Assembly (NCBI RefSeq): GCF_043290135.1
Contig: NC_134705.1
Span: 59,919,771 to 59,983,770 of the forward strand
Source of the DNA: Rhipicephalus microplus
Lineage: Eukaryota; Arthropoda; Arachnida; Ixodida; Ixodidae
DNA: 64,000 nt
Reading direction: 5' to 3'
In this document: positions 45,212 to 55,119 of the stretch, piece by piece
How the letters are laid out: every line of letters starts with the position of its first letter
How positions within the stretch are numbered: the first letter of the stretch is position 1
Made by a program: the position numbers and the translations under genes
Notes under the pieces: generated by a model
What the model was told of the DNA's origin: nothing
Databases searched by the model: none
The model's input: the letters and a program-made list of their open reading frames with translations, nothing else

Positions 45212-48200
45212 TTACGGGGCCACAGCAGGAGCAGTGTGGTAACGCTTGAGCCTTGATACGTGGACGATGTCCCTTGACAGCAGAGCGGAAGAGGTTGATG
45301 GACTATCAGGGACAATTTCATATGTAGTGTCGGTCACTCGTCTAAGCACGCGGTATGGGCCCGTGAAACGAGAGAGAAGTTTTTCTGACAGGCCTGTATG
45401 TCGCGTAGGGGACGAAAGAAGAACGAGGGAGCCTGTTGGAAAGTGTTCGTCGCGATGCCGCTTGTCGTAACGATGCTTCTGCGAGTCTTGGGACGCCATT
45501 AATCTGCTGCGGGCAAGCTGACGAGCATGGTCAGCTCGGGTAATAGCGTCGCGTGCATATTCAGAAGTATACTGCGCAGCGGCTGGCAGGAAGGTATCCA
45601 ACGGCAATGTTGGTTCGCGTCCAAACAGAAGGTAAAATGGCGAGTACCCGGCAGTGTCATGCCGGGAGGAATTGTATGCGAACGTCACGTAGGGTAGTGC
45701 AAGGTCCCAATCACGATGGTCGGCCGAGACGTATTTCGATAGCATGTCTGTCAAGGTGTGGTTTAAACGTTCTGTAAGCCCGTTTGTCTGGGGGTGGTAC
45801 GATGTCGTGAGCTTATGTTGGGTAGAGCAGGAACGCAGGATATCGTCAACCACTTTCGAAAGGAACGTACGGCCTCGGTCTGTCAGCAGTTGACGAGGGG
45901 CTCCATACACTAAAATGAGATCGCGTAGTAGAAAATCAGCGACGTCTGTAGCGCAGCTTGTTGGCATGGCTCGCGTAACTGCATAACGGGTCGCGTAGTC
46001 CGTAGCCACCGCGACCCACTTGTTTCCGGAGGCGGATGTTGGGAAGGGACCGAGAAGGTCCAAACCAACACGGAAGAATGGCTCCGATGGGATGTCGATG
46101 GGCTGAAGATATCCGGAAGGTAGTCTCGACGGCTTTTTGCGACGCTGGCAAATTTCACAAGCGTTGACATAGCGACGTACAGAACGTGAAAGGCCAGGCC
46201 AGTAGAAGCGGCGGCGTACACGGTCATATGTGCGAGAGACACGAAGGTGACCCGCGGTTGGCGCGTCATGGAGCTCGCGTAGGACTGTAGAACGCAGGTG
46301 CTTTGGTATGACCAAAAGTAGGTCGTGACCATGGGGCGATAAATTACGCCGATATAAGGTGTCGTCCTTTAAGGTAAACATGCGAACGGAAGCGTCTTGC
46401 GGTGAAGATTCGAGCTGTTGTATTAGGCGGCTGATATCCGGATCGCGACGCTGCTCGTCCCCGAGATGAAGCAGTTGGGAGGTGGAAAGGACGCAGCCCA
46501 CAGAATGAGTGCTCGTAGGATCGCAGTCGGCCACAGGGTAGCGTGACAGACAATCCACATCTTTGTGCAGTTTTCCTGATTTGTACACTACGGTGTAAGA
46601 ATACTCCTGGAGGCGGAGTGCCCAGCGGGCGAGACGACCTGTGGGATCTTTGAGGGAGGCGAGCCAGCAGAGAGCGTGGTGGTCGGTAAGAACTATAAAT
46701 GGTCGACCGTATAAGTAAGGGCGAAATTTCGCGACTGCCCACACCAGCGCTAGGCATTCGCGCTCTGTGATGGAATAATTACGCTCCGAGGTGGACAGCA
46801 GCCTGCTGGCATAAGCTATCACGCGATGCTGCCCACGTTGTCGCTGAGCCAACACAGCGCCTATTCCGTAGCCGCTGGCATCGGTGCGCACTTCCGTCGG
46901 TGCCGTAGGGTCGAAGTGAGCCAGCACAGGAGAAGAAGTGAGCCAAGTGGTCAGGTCGGAAAATGCTGCTGCTTGCGAGGGACCCCAGGTAAACGTCTCA
47001 TCCGGTTTGAGTAAATCTGTTAGGGGCCGAGCGATTTCCGCGAAGTTCTTGATGAACCGCCGAAAATAGGAGCAGAGCCCCACAAAGCTGAGGACATCTT
47101 TGGCGGTTTTCGGCACAGGAAAGTCCTTCACTGCTCGAACTTTTTCTGGGTCAGGCTGTACACCGTAAGCGTCAACAATATGTCCAAGTATTGTAATGCG
47201 ACGGCGACCAAACCGGCACTTAGATGAATTCAGCTGAAGGCCGGCGAGACGGAATACATCAAGAATTTTTGACAGTCTTTCAAGGTGCGCTTCAAAAGTG
47301 GGAGCAAACACAATCACGTCATCCAGATAACAAAGACACGTAGACCACTTGAATCCATGGAGCAGGGAGTCCATCATTCGTTCAAAGGTGGCGGGGGCAT
47401 TACATAAGCCGAAAGGCATGACTTTGAATTGATAGAGGCCATCGGGTGTTACAAAAGCCGTCTTCTCTCGGTCCATGGGGTCCACGGCAATCTGCCAATA
47501 ACCAGAACGAAGATCGATGGAAGAAAAGTAGGCGGCACCATGGAGGCAATCAAGGGCGTCATCAATGCGGGGCAGAGGGTATGCGTCTTTCTTGGTGATG
47601 TTGTTAAGGTGGCGATAGTCCACACAAAATCGCCACGATCCGTCCTTCTTTTTAACTAATACCACCGGGGATGCCCAGGGACTGGAGGATGGTTCAATAA
47701 TGTCCTTCGCTAGCATCTTGTTCACCTCCTTCTGAATTATGCTCCGCTCAAAAGCAGACACTCTGTAGGGACGGCGGTGAACAGGGTTGGCATCACCTGT
47801 GTGTATGCGATGCTGGACAAAGGACGTCTGCCCAAGAGGTCGGTCACCAAAATCGAAAATATCCTGGTAGGCCTCGAGAAGATGTTGTAGGGCTTCAACT
47901 TGCGGAGGCGGAAGATCTGTGGCGATCATGTCTACAATTTGACGGCTGCCCGAATGTGTTGCGAGTAATGTGCGCTGCGGTGAAGCAAGTGTGTCTAAGG
48001 CAAGCACTTCAATTTGTGAATCGAGCAACGGACACAGGTGGGCCACAGAAATGCCTTGTGGAAGCACATGATTCATGTAGCCGAAATCGACAAGAGGTAG
48101 ACAAGTTTTGTTATCTGTGATGCTGAGCACCGTATAGGGCACTGCAACATTGTGCGCAAGGAGTACGTCGGTGAGAGGCGTAGCGTAATAGTCACCGTCG

Positions 48201-48719
48201 GGCACAGCTGGTGAGCACAGAAAATCGACGTACGTCACAGTTTTCGAGGGCAGGCGAACAAAATCGCTGCATTGTAATCGGCATGTAGGTTGGTACGGGG
48301 CGGCACTGATTTGTGGCAGTTCAAGGCGGAGCACACCAGCGGAGCAATCAATCAGAGCAGAATTGGCGGCAAGAAAATCGAGGCCTAGTATGAGGTCGTG
48401 GGGACATGTTTCAAGCACGGTAAAAAGGACGACCACTTGATGACCGGCTACGGTAAGTTGAGCTGTGCACATACCGACGACAGGGACTTTTGCACCATCT
48501 GCAACTTGGACGACACTGGTCAAGGGGGGCGTGAGGACCTTCTTCATGCGACGACGAAAACGCGAACTCATAATACAGACGTGAGCGCCCGTATCTATCA
48601 AAGCTTCAACAGGTGTACCATCAACATATACTTCTAGGGTGTTCCGGTTCAAACGTAAGGGCAACAGAGGATTTTTGGGTAAGGTCGACAGGGCAGCTTC
48701 ACCTCCAGAAGCTGCGCAG
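45212..48719 (-). CDS. pol: Gypsy C Pol polyprotein (protease, RT, RNase H, integrase)
   Basis: 1150 codons from the Met at 48664; the true protein probably enters by -1 frameshift from gag at 48724-48729, because the frame is open upstream to the junction (GKLGCAASGGEAALS). Protease: ALIDTGAHVCI, DTG at 24-26. [22 protein letters not shown] near 336-355, MPFGLCNAPATF, YLDD at 446-449. RNase H: RTDASGYGIGAV, catalytic D595, E636, D661, and DCLSR at 704. Integrase: finger H799, H806, C836, C839; core D869, D929, E965 (35 residues between the last two, DD35E); GPY module at 1102-1104. All catalytic residues are present. It copies element RNA to DNA and inserts it. The protein ends RRYHTAP-like, 36 bp before the LTR. 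Confidence 0.95.
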
Positions 48720-48732
48720 CCTAGTTTTCCGG
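48693..48732 (-). promoter_or_regulatory. Gag-pol frameshift site and hairpin, gypsy C
   Basis: Sense: CCG GAA AAC TAG (48732-48721); pol reads GGA AAA CTA. Counting the TAG, 8 nt lie between the AAC and a perfect 8-bp stem: GCAGCTTC (48715-48708) and GAAGCTGC (48700-48693), loop TGGAGGT. Same geometry as gypsy B, with the fifth pair C-G here and T-A there. Confidence 0.85.
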
Positions 48733-49908
48733 GGACGCGCGGCGGTTGAACGATGGCGAGGGAGAGCGGCGACGCGTGTTTGAACGAGAAGGGCGGCTTT
48801 GAGGCGGTGGCGACGACGGGGCACGGTGGCCGTAGTCCTCAGGGGCAGTAAATGCTGTAGACTCGGTGCAGGTCGGATAACGGTGGTTTGGTGGACGGAA
48901 TGAGTTACTGTAAGCGGAGTACGAGCCAGAAGACATAGATGGCCATTGGCTGCGGCAGTAACGAGCGATGTGTCCTGCGCGACCACAGCGGAAGCAAATT
49001 GGCTTATCATCAGCTGTTCGCCATTCAGACGGGTTCCTGGTTCGGATAGAGTACGGACGGCGACGTCTCATGTCCACAGAAGCTATCGAGGGGCCAGTAT
49101 TATCCAGTGTGGATGCAGTGGACAGGATGTCAAGGTTAGCAAATTCCTGGCGGACAACAGCCTGGATCAAGGCGACAGCTGGCGTTGAGGCGTCGGGCAA
49201 CGTCGGTTTGTTGGCAGCCGGGTAAGCGGCCTCGAGTTCACGTCGGACGATGCGCGTCACGTCGTCGGTTGTAGACGGATGACAAGGAGTGGCTTCGCAA
49301 GACGACGTTGCCGCGGTGTTGGGTAGGCGCTGAAACTGCTGCAAAATGCGTCGACTCTTCGCCTGCTCGAGACGGCGGCACTCTTTGATCACGGCGTCCA
49401 TGGTCGTTACGTTGGTGAATACAAGTAGACTGAACGCATCGTCGGCGATTCCTTTTAACACGTGCGAAATCTTGTCGGCCTCAGTCATGTTGGGATCGGC
49501 CCTTTGACACAACGCTAAGACGTCTTGAATATAAGTCAAGTAGGGCTCAGTGGACGTCTGTGTACGGACAGCCAATTGCTTTCGGGGATCAAGTTGTTGA
49601 CCAAACGGGTTGCCAAAAAGGTCGCGGAGCTGTTGTTTAAACATTTCCCAGCTTGTGATTTCGTGCTCGTGGGTCTCAAACCAGGTGCGAGGGGTCTTGT
49701 CAAGATAGAAAATGACATTCGCAAGAATAACGGTTGGGTCCCAGCCATATTGCTTGCTGATGCGCTCGTACATGCTAAGCCACTTGTCCACATTCACGTT
49801 GTCCTCTCCAGTAAAGGTACCGGGATCACGGGGTTGCGTTAGGGCGACGTACCGGGTTGCTGTCGTTGCTGAGGTAGGTGGCGAAGCCGTATCCTCACCC
49901 GGAGCCAT
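48721..49908 (-). CDS. gag: Gypsy C Gag
   Basis: Open from 50019, but the first 37 codons read through LTR and leader; the Met at 49908 (MAPGEDTASPP) is the likely start, giving 395 residues. Numbers here count from 50019: capsid-like QPRDPGTFTGEDNVNVDKWL (62-81), WFETHEHEITSWEMF (113-127), YLTYIQDVLALCQRA (160-174), MTEADKISHVLKGIADDAF (178-196). The zinc knuckle CFRCGRAGHIARYC has C342, C345, H350 and C355 (CX2CX4HX4C), followed by an S/P/R-rich tail ending SPEN-stop. It packs element RNA in virus-like particles, by family role. Stop codon TAG is at the frameshift site. Confidence 0.94.
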   Translation of the reverse strand: MAPGEDTASPPTSATTATRYVALTQPRDPGTFTGEDNVNVDKWLSMYERISKQYGWDPTVILANVIFYLDKTPRTWFETHEHEITSWEMFKQQLRDLFGNPFGQQLDPRKQLAVRTQTSTEPYLTYIQDVLALCQRADPNMTEADKISHVLKGIADDAFSLLVFTNVTTMDAVIKECRRLEQAKSRRILQQFQRLPNTAATSSCEATPCHPSTTDDVTRIVRRELEAAYPAANKPTLPDASTPAVALIQAVVRQEFANLDILSTASTLDNTGPSIASVDMRRRRPYSIRTRNPSEWRTADDKPICFRCGRAGHIARYCRSQWPSMSSGSYSAYSNSFRPPNHRYPTCTESTAFTAPEDYGHRAPSSPPPQSRPSRSNTRRRSPSPSFNRRASPEN

Positions 49909-49979
49909 GGTAGCAGGCTTAAGGAGGCGTCCACTGCGTAGCTCCGTTGTCAGAAGAGCACCCAGCACTTCCACCAAAA

Positions 49980-50121
49980 TGTTACGTGGAAAATAACAGT
50001 TGTCGGTCCGCAGCCACAACGCAGCTCACTCACAACGTCCACTTCTTTACTCTCAGTCCGAGGCACCTTCCTTGGGTATGCCCCACTATGCCCTCTTTCA
50101 GTCAGACGAAATCACGTAACA
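49980..50121 (-). repeat. 5' LTR of gypsy C
   Basis: 142 bp, TGTTACGTG...CACGTAACA. No TATA box that I would trust. Confidence 0.97.
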
Positions 50122-50302
50122 ATATTTTGTGGGAATACTTTATGGAATAAGCACAATCATGCAACTTTGTGGCGTGACGTCAGGGATGTTAGACCCAAGT
50201 TACATTTCATTCCGGATACGCTGGCTGCTCGCTGATAGTTAGAAAAAATGAAACGTGCGGCGTTGTTTTGAATGATTTCGAGTTGATGACTAAGAATTTA
50301 TT

Positions 50303-53300
50303 CGAAGGGCGCATGTGATGGCGTAGCGTGTGGCGTAGTCAGTGGCCATAGCTATCCACCTGTTGCCAGCAGAAGACTGGTGAAAAGGCCAAGTAAGTCC
50401 AAGCCGACGCGAAAGAAAGGGTCAGAAGGAATGTCGAATGACTGAAGGTGCCCAGCCGGAAGCGTTGACGGTGTTTTGCGGCGATGACATTCCTCACACG
50501 GCGCGACATAACTTCTGAGAGAGCGTGCGAGACCTCGCGAATAGAAATGATGGTGGGTGAATCCGGTCGTATGTGCAAGACGCGCCGAGGTGACCGGCAG
50601 TAGGGACGTCATGAAGTTCGTGGAGTACAGCCAAGCGGAGGTGTTTGGGTATAGCAAGCAGCAGAGATGAGCCGTCTGGATGGAAGTTATGCCGTTATAA
50701 TGTACCATTCCGAAGTACGAACGCACGATGGGATCAGTTCGATGGAAAAGAGTCGAGGCACTCCATCATAGCTCGTAAGGCTGCATCACGGGGTTGCTCG
50801 TCAGCTGTGTGGGTCAGTTGGGAAATGGAGCACACGCAGGCGTCATTGTCAGGTGCGCCAGCTCGTTTGCCAACTGGGTAGCGGGAAAGGCAATCAGCGG
50901 GCTGATGCAGGCGTCCAGACTTGTACGTCACAGCAAAAGTATAGTATTGCAGTCGCAGAGCCCAGCGGCCAAGTTGACGTGTGGGATCGCTCAAGGCTGG
51001 CAGCAAGCAGAACGCGTGGTGGTCCGTGACGGCGGATAAGTGTGTGCTATATAAAAATGGACGGAACTTCGAGACCGCCCAGACAAGAGCAAGGCACTCT
51101 CGCTCCGTGATCAAATAGTTGCGCTCTGCAGGTGTAAAGAGGCGGCTAGCGTAGACGATAACGCTGCCGTGTCCTTGGTGCGTTGGGTGAGAGCGGCTCC
51201 GATACCGTAACCACGGGCATTCGTTCGGACCTCAGTTTGGGTGGATGGGTCAAAGTGGGCCAGGATAGGGGGCGTGATCATAAGTGTGATGAAGCGAGAG
51301 AATGCTACTGCTTGAGTGGACGCCCACGAAAATGGGACGCCTTCCTTCAGAAGATCGGTGTGTGGTTGGGCGATTACTGCAAATTCTTTCACGAACCGCT
51401 TATAGTAGGAACAGAGTCCCACAAAGCTCCAGACATCTTTGGCGGATCGAGGTACTGAAAAACTCGTGACGGCACGAATTTCTTCAGGGTTCGGACGCAC
51501 ACCAGACACATTGTAAAGGTGGCCCAACACTGTAGTATGTCGGTGGCCGAAATGACAGTTCAAGGAGTTCAACTAGAGGCCAACATTGCGGAAGACCTTG
51601 AGAATGGCTGAGAGACAATCAAGGTGGGTCTCAAATGTAAGTGAACATACTAGGGCGTCGTATAGTGTATACAGGCATGTTGACCATTTGAACCAGTGTA
51701 GCAGAGTCCATCATATGTTCGAACGCGGCTGGCGTGTGGCATAGACCGAAGGGGATAACCATGAATTCGTACAGGCCATCGGGAGTGACGAACATGGTCT
51801 TTTCTTGGTCCTTCTGGTCCATGGCAATCTCTCATCAACCAGAGCTAAAACGATGGGTGAAAAATTGCGTGCGCCAAGGAGACAATCGAGAGCGTCATCA
51901 ATACTGGGCAAAGAATACACGTCCTTTTTCGAAATTCGATTTAGATGCCGGTAATCGATGCAGGAACGCCATGTGGTGTCCTTCTTTTGAACCAGGACAA
52001 CGGGTGACGCCCATGGGCTTGATGAGGGCTCAATAATGCCTTTAGTTAACATTTTTGTTGACTTTGGCTTGAATAATCTGGCACTCCAAAGTGGACCCGC
52101 GATACGGTCGACAGTAATTGGGAGCAGCATCACCTGTGTAGATGCGGTGCTAGACAAGAGAAGTTTGGCCGCGTGGTCGAGCGTCAAGGTCGACGATGTC
52201 GCGGTAGGAAGCGAAAATGCGGATGAGGGTAGCTTATTGTGCTGGGGGGAGTTCAAGAGCGATCATGGCACATATTGACATATAGAGACGTGTGTAATCG
52301 GGTGGGCGACAAGAAAGATTAGTGCATCCGTCAGCTGCGAAAGTAGTGACGTGGTCATCGGTTAATGACCGCAACGTGGCAATTAAGATGTTTTTGGGTA
52401 GGACTTCCTTCGCGAGTCTGAAATTTATGACGAGTACATATATCAGGTTGGCGGCAATAGTTACGACAAAGTGAGGGACGGTGACATCACGGGCCAGTAG
52501 GACATCAGAAATCGGCGTGACGATGTAATCCCCTTCCAATACGGGTGAGGTCGTGGTGAACTCGGCAAATGTGAGGGCTTTAGGCGGTAAGCGGAGAAAA
52601 TCTGTGGCACAGAGACCACGTTAATGTTCAGGTTGAATATCCAGCTGAAGAGGAAGGTCTAAGCAAAGAGTACCAGCGGAACAGAGCAGGATGGGTCGAC
52701 AGCAAGTCCATTCCCAAGATGAGGTCATGAGGAAAGTTATCGAGCATCGTGAATAGGACATGAACGTAGCGTTCGGCCATGCTTATGCGAGCCATACACA
52801 TTCCGAGGGCAGGAACAGTTCCGCCATCGGCGACACGTACAGCTTCTATAGCAGGAGGCGTCAGTACTTTTCTTAAGCGGCGACAAAGATGAAGACTGAG
52901 TATGGACACGTGAGCGCTATTATCTACTAGTGCCGTGAGAGAAATACCGTCATCGTGCACATCGATAAGGTTTTTGTTCGTAGGAAGCGTCAACGGAGGG
53001 TTTGGTTCCGACGGAGATGATGCGGCCCTCCCTGCAGGAGCTGCACGGTCTAGTTTTTCGTCGGGCATGATGGAAAGTTGGGCGGCGAGGGATGGTGGCG
53101 TGGTTGGGGTGACGGGGAATGACGGTGTTGAGGGCACGGAGAACGAGCAGGAAGTCGGCTATTAGGTGGGTCGAAAAAAGGATCCATACGGCTGGGCGAA
53201 TACTGGCGAGGATCTTCGTAAGGGCTATAAGGTGCGAAAGACAGGTTCCTATGTGGCGGCGCCCAGGAGGCACGGTACACGGTAGTAGTTTAGTTCGGAC

Positions 53301-53357
53301 TGGCACGGTGGATGAACGTGTTTTTGAGCGCTCCCAAATGACTGCGCAGACAAGTGG
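50303..53357 (-). pseudogene. Gypsy D pol (protease to integrase start) and gag tail
   Basis: Gag tail at 53050-53280 ends CPTKN-stop. The -1 frame then gives protease (52628-53049) with ALVDNSAHVSI in place of DTG, FPHDLILGMDL and SAHVSILSLHL. RT fingers lie near 51950-52060 (SPWASPVVLVQKKDTTWRSC) and the palm at 51690-51830 (KTMFVTPDGLYEFMVIPFGL). The YLDD place near 51660 is unreadable. The thumb and RNase H are at 51111-51572 with TEVRTNARGYG (TDAS lost). RNase H continues at 50734-51114 (TERECLALVWAVSKFRPFLY). The integrase finger and first core Asp lie at 50330-50560 (YVAPCEECHRRK, VGLDLLGLF). Many breaks; colinear with gypsy C. Confidence 0.88.
53022..53061 (-). promoter_or_regulatory. 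Gag-pol frameshift site and hairpin, gypsy D
   Basis: Sense: ACG AAA AAC TAG (53061-53050), pol in -1. Counting the TAG, the 8-nt spacer is TAGACCGT; arms are GCAGCTCC (53044-53037) and AGGGCCGC (53029-53022), pairing at 6 of 8 positions with a 7-nt loop. The element is old, so partial decay is expected. Confidence 0.65.
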
Positions 53358-53728
53358 TTTTGCATGTTTTGAGCTTTCTTTTATAATAATAAGGCAGCAG
53401 TTAGAACCTTTGTAGCACTTATTACATTGTACGTCTCTTTCGGGGATCAGTCACAAGCTGTTTACTAGTTTGTGTGTGTTTGTTTGTTTGTTTGGGTTTT
53501 TTCTCTTGCCACCCGTGGGGGAGGTGCACGCACACCGAACACGGCAGTTTTTGTAGTGGAGCTTAAACTTTCTTTTTTTGTAGGGCAGGATTCGTTGTAG
53601 GCCGTGTTTTGTAATTATCGAGGGGCGCAAATCATAAAGTCAATTGGTGTCAAAAGGCATCGTTAAAAGAACTGTAAAATGTTGAGGATGCGGATTGGGT
53701 TTGAAAATTAACCCAAGCGCATACGCGT
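53358..53728 (+). other. 5' untranslated part of LINE A copy 2
   Basis: No coding motif. Contains a T/G-rich stretch (53470-53510). Confidence 0.45.
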
Positions 53729-54440
53729 ATGGAGAGGAGGCTGACTCCAAGTGTAGGCAATTTGAGGTCGAATAAAAAAAATAAGAAAATGATAGTTGCC
53801 CAGAGTGAACTGCAAGCAAGTTCGGAAAAAAACTGGTTCAGCCGGTTCAATGGCTGCAGGACCCAGTTTCAGCGAAGTAGTGGTGGGGCTAGAAGTGGAC
53901 AAAGCAGCCGGCTTCAAAGGTGCAAGTAACCCCTAGGGGCAGGATGCTCCAGCTGAAAAGTCACAGCACGTGATAATTGCCGGGGACTCGAATATAAATC
54001 GGTTCGCAGAAGCAATCAAACAGAGGGTAAGAGATGACAAGAGAGTGGCAGTAGGGACGTTCCCAGGAAGCAAGATGGAAGCAGTCATGAGGAAAGCAAG
54101 CGGAAAACTCGAAACTATAGCTGATGTACGAAACCTCGTGATAATTGCAGGCGGTTTAAACGATGCGACTACATTGGCGAAAGGGGTCGATGACATGCGC
54201 ACCATTTCGCCTCAGCTACATGCAGTGATATGTACGATACCGGAGGTACCGGTGCGTGATGGCAACCTGCAAAGATTGGTTGTCAACCCAAACCAAGAGA
54301 TATGGTGGATGAGTCGAAAAAAAGGCTTTCAGGTGGTGGAAATAAAGAGAGAGCTGCATAGGTGGGGTGGTGTTTGAACGAGACAGAATTCATTTAGATG
54401 GGAGGCTAGGTCATGAGGTGGGTTGGCAACATGCAGAACG
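53729..54440 (+). pseudogene. LINE A ORF1 with an SGNH/GDSL-esterase-like domain
   Basis: After a short basic N-terminal piece (53729-53935) with a stop, the frame from 53970 holds IIAGDSNINRF (block I, Ser), IIAGGLNDAT (the Gly-x-Asn-Asp block III), and in a second frame FERDRIHLDGRLGHEVG near 54372-54420 (block V, D-x-x-H). Ser, Asn, Asp and His of an SGNH hydrolase are thus all present, in order and at suitable spacing, with one frameshift near 54370. ORF1 proteins of some CR1-like and other LINEs carry such esterase domains; their job is unclear, perhaps membrane or RNP association. A T/G homopolymer at 54449-54480 ends the open region. Confidence 0.72.
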
Positions 54441-54639
54441 TGCAGTAGTTTTTTTTTTTTTTGGGGGGGGGGGGGGGGGGCTCGCGGGCCCTTTGGGGTG
54501 CACGATAGCTAGTAACGAAAAAACCAACCAGAGGGTCTCTTTGACAGGTGGTATAGACAGATACGATTCCAAAGTGGCACCACTATCTAAGACAGGTAGA
54601 GTCCGGGGCAGAAATCGACGTAGCCACGAGGGCCGAGCC

Positions 54640-54808
54640 AATTCAGACGTAGGGTATATTAACATGCAGTGTGGCAGGAATAGGCTGAAGGGGGAAGAGA
54701 TAGAAAAGCAAGTAAGGGAGGAGAGGCTGATGGCATATGGTTTTGTAGAAACCCACCTTAGGGACATGACACAACCTCCTAACAATCCGGACTACGCGAG
54801 GGAATATT
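54640..54808 (+). pseudogene. LINE A endonuclease, first part
   Basis: INMQCGRNRLKGEEIEKQ then LMAYGFVETHLRDMTQPP; catalytic Glu block YGFVETHLRD as in copy 1 (16740 region). Cut at 54808 after PDYARE by the CR1-like LINE; it resumes at 58902 with CNRIEGSRKG in another frame. Confidence 0.9.
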
Positions 54809-55119
54809 TTATTTATTTATTTTTATATTCTAAGGACCCGGGAGGGCATTACATAGGGGGTGGGGGATTAGGAAGATTTTCAACATGTGTACAATACATT
54901 AAATGTTCAGAGGCATCATTACAAAAAGCCTAAATGAAAAAAATAGACACAACAGCAGTGATAAAGAGAAAAAGCATATATATAAACTCTGCAGAAGAAA
55001 AGGTTAGTTAATAAAAATACAGTGGGCTCCAGGTAACTAAGTGTAGGCGCAAATGACACACTCAAAAATATCCAAGTAATTCACACGAGCAACACCACCG
55101 TATAACTATATTAATCGAT

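Larger units (their letters stand above)
45035..50121 (-). mobile_element. Ty3/gypsy element C, intact and young
   Basis: 142-bp LTRs (45035-45176 and 49980-50121) with only two differences and a perfect TGTTACGTG/CACGTAACA inverted end. The 4-bp target duplication ATAT lies at 45031-45034 and 50122-50125. gag and pol are both open from end to end, pol in the -1 frame. A purine tract (GCCGCCGGGGGTCG) precedes the 3' LTR, and a leader with TTTTGGTGGAAGTGCTGGG follows the 5' LTR. This is the only element here that could still be active. Confidence 0.96.
44526..50296 (-). mobile_element. CR1-like LINE 3' end, inserted in gypsy D and holding gypsy C
   Basis: LINE sequence lies at 44526-45034 and 50122-50296. 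The sense strand encodes LEIIQNNAARFIFSNYQRAASVSGMK across 50150-50290. It continues on the other side of gypsy C with PPSYISPRLDHVHKVGVPS and FFHSFIPHTANDWNHLPSNI (44830-45000), the C-terminus of a CR1/L2-like RT. The 3' end is A-rich (TAAAATAAAAAAAATTA). TTTATT at 44520-44525 and again at 50297-50302 is the target duplication, within gypsy D integrase. 5'-truncated. Confidence 0.9.

Noticed and set aside
54805..54808. TATT as a firm target-site duplication for the CR1-like LINE
   Set aside because: Only 4 bp in an AT-rich context; kept as possible, but the insertion itself rests on comparison with LINE A copy 1.
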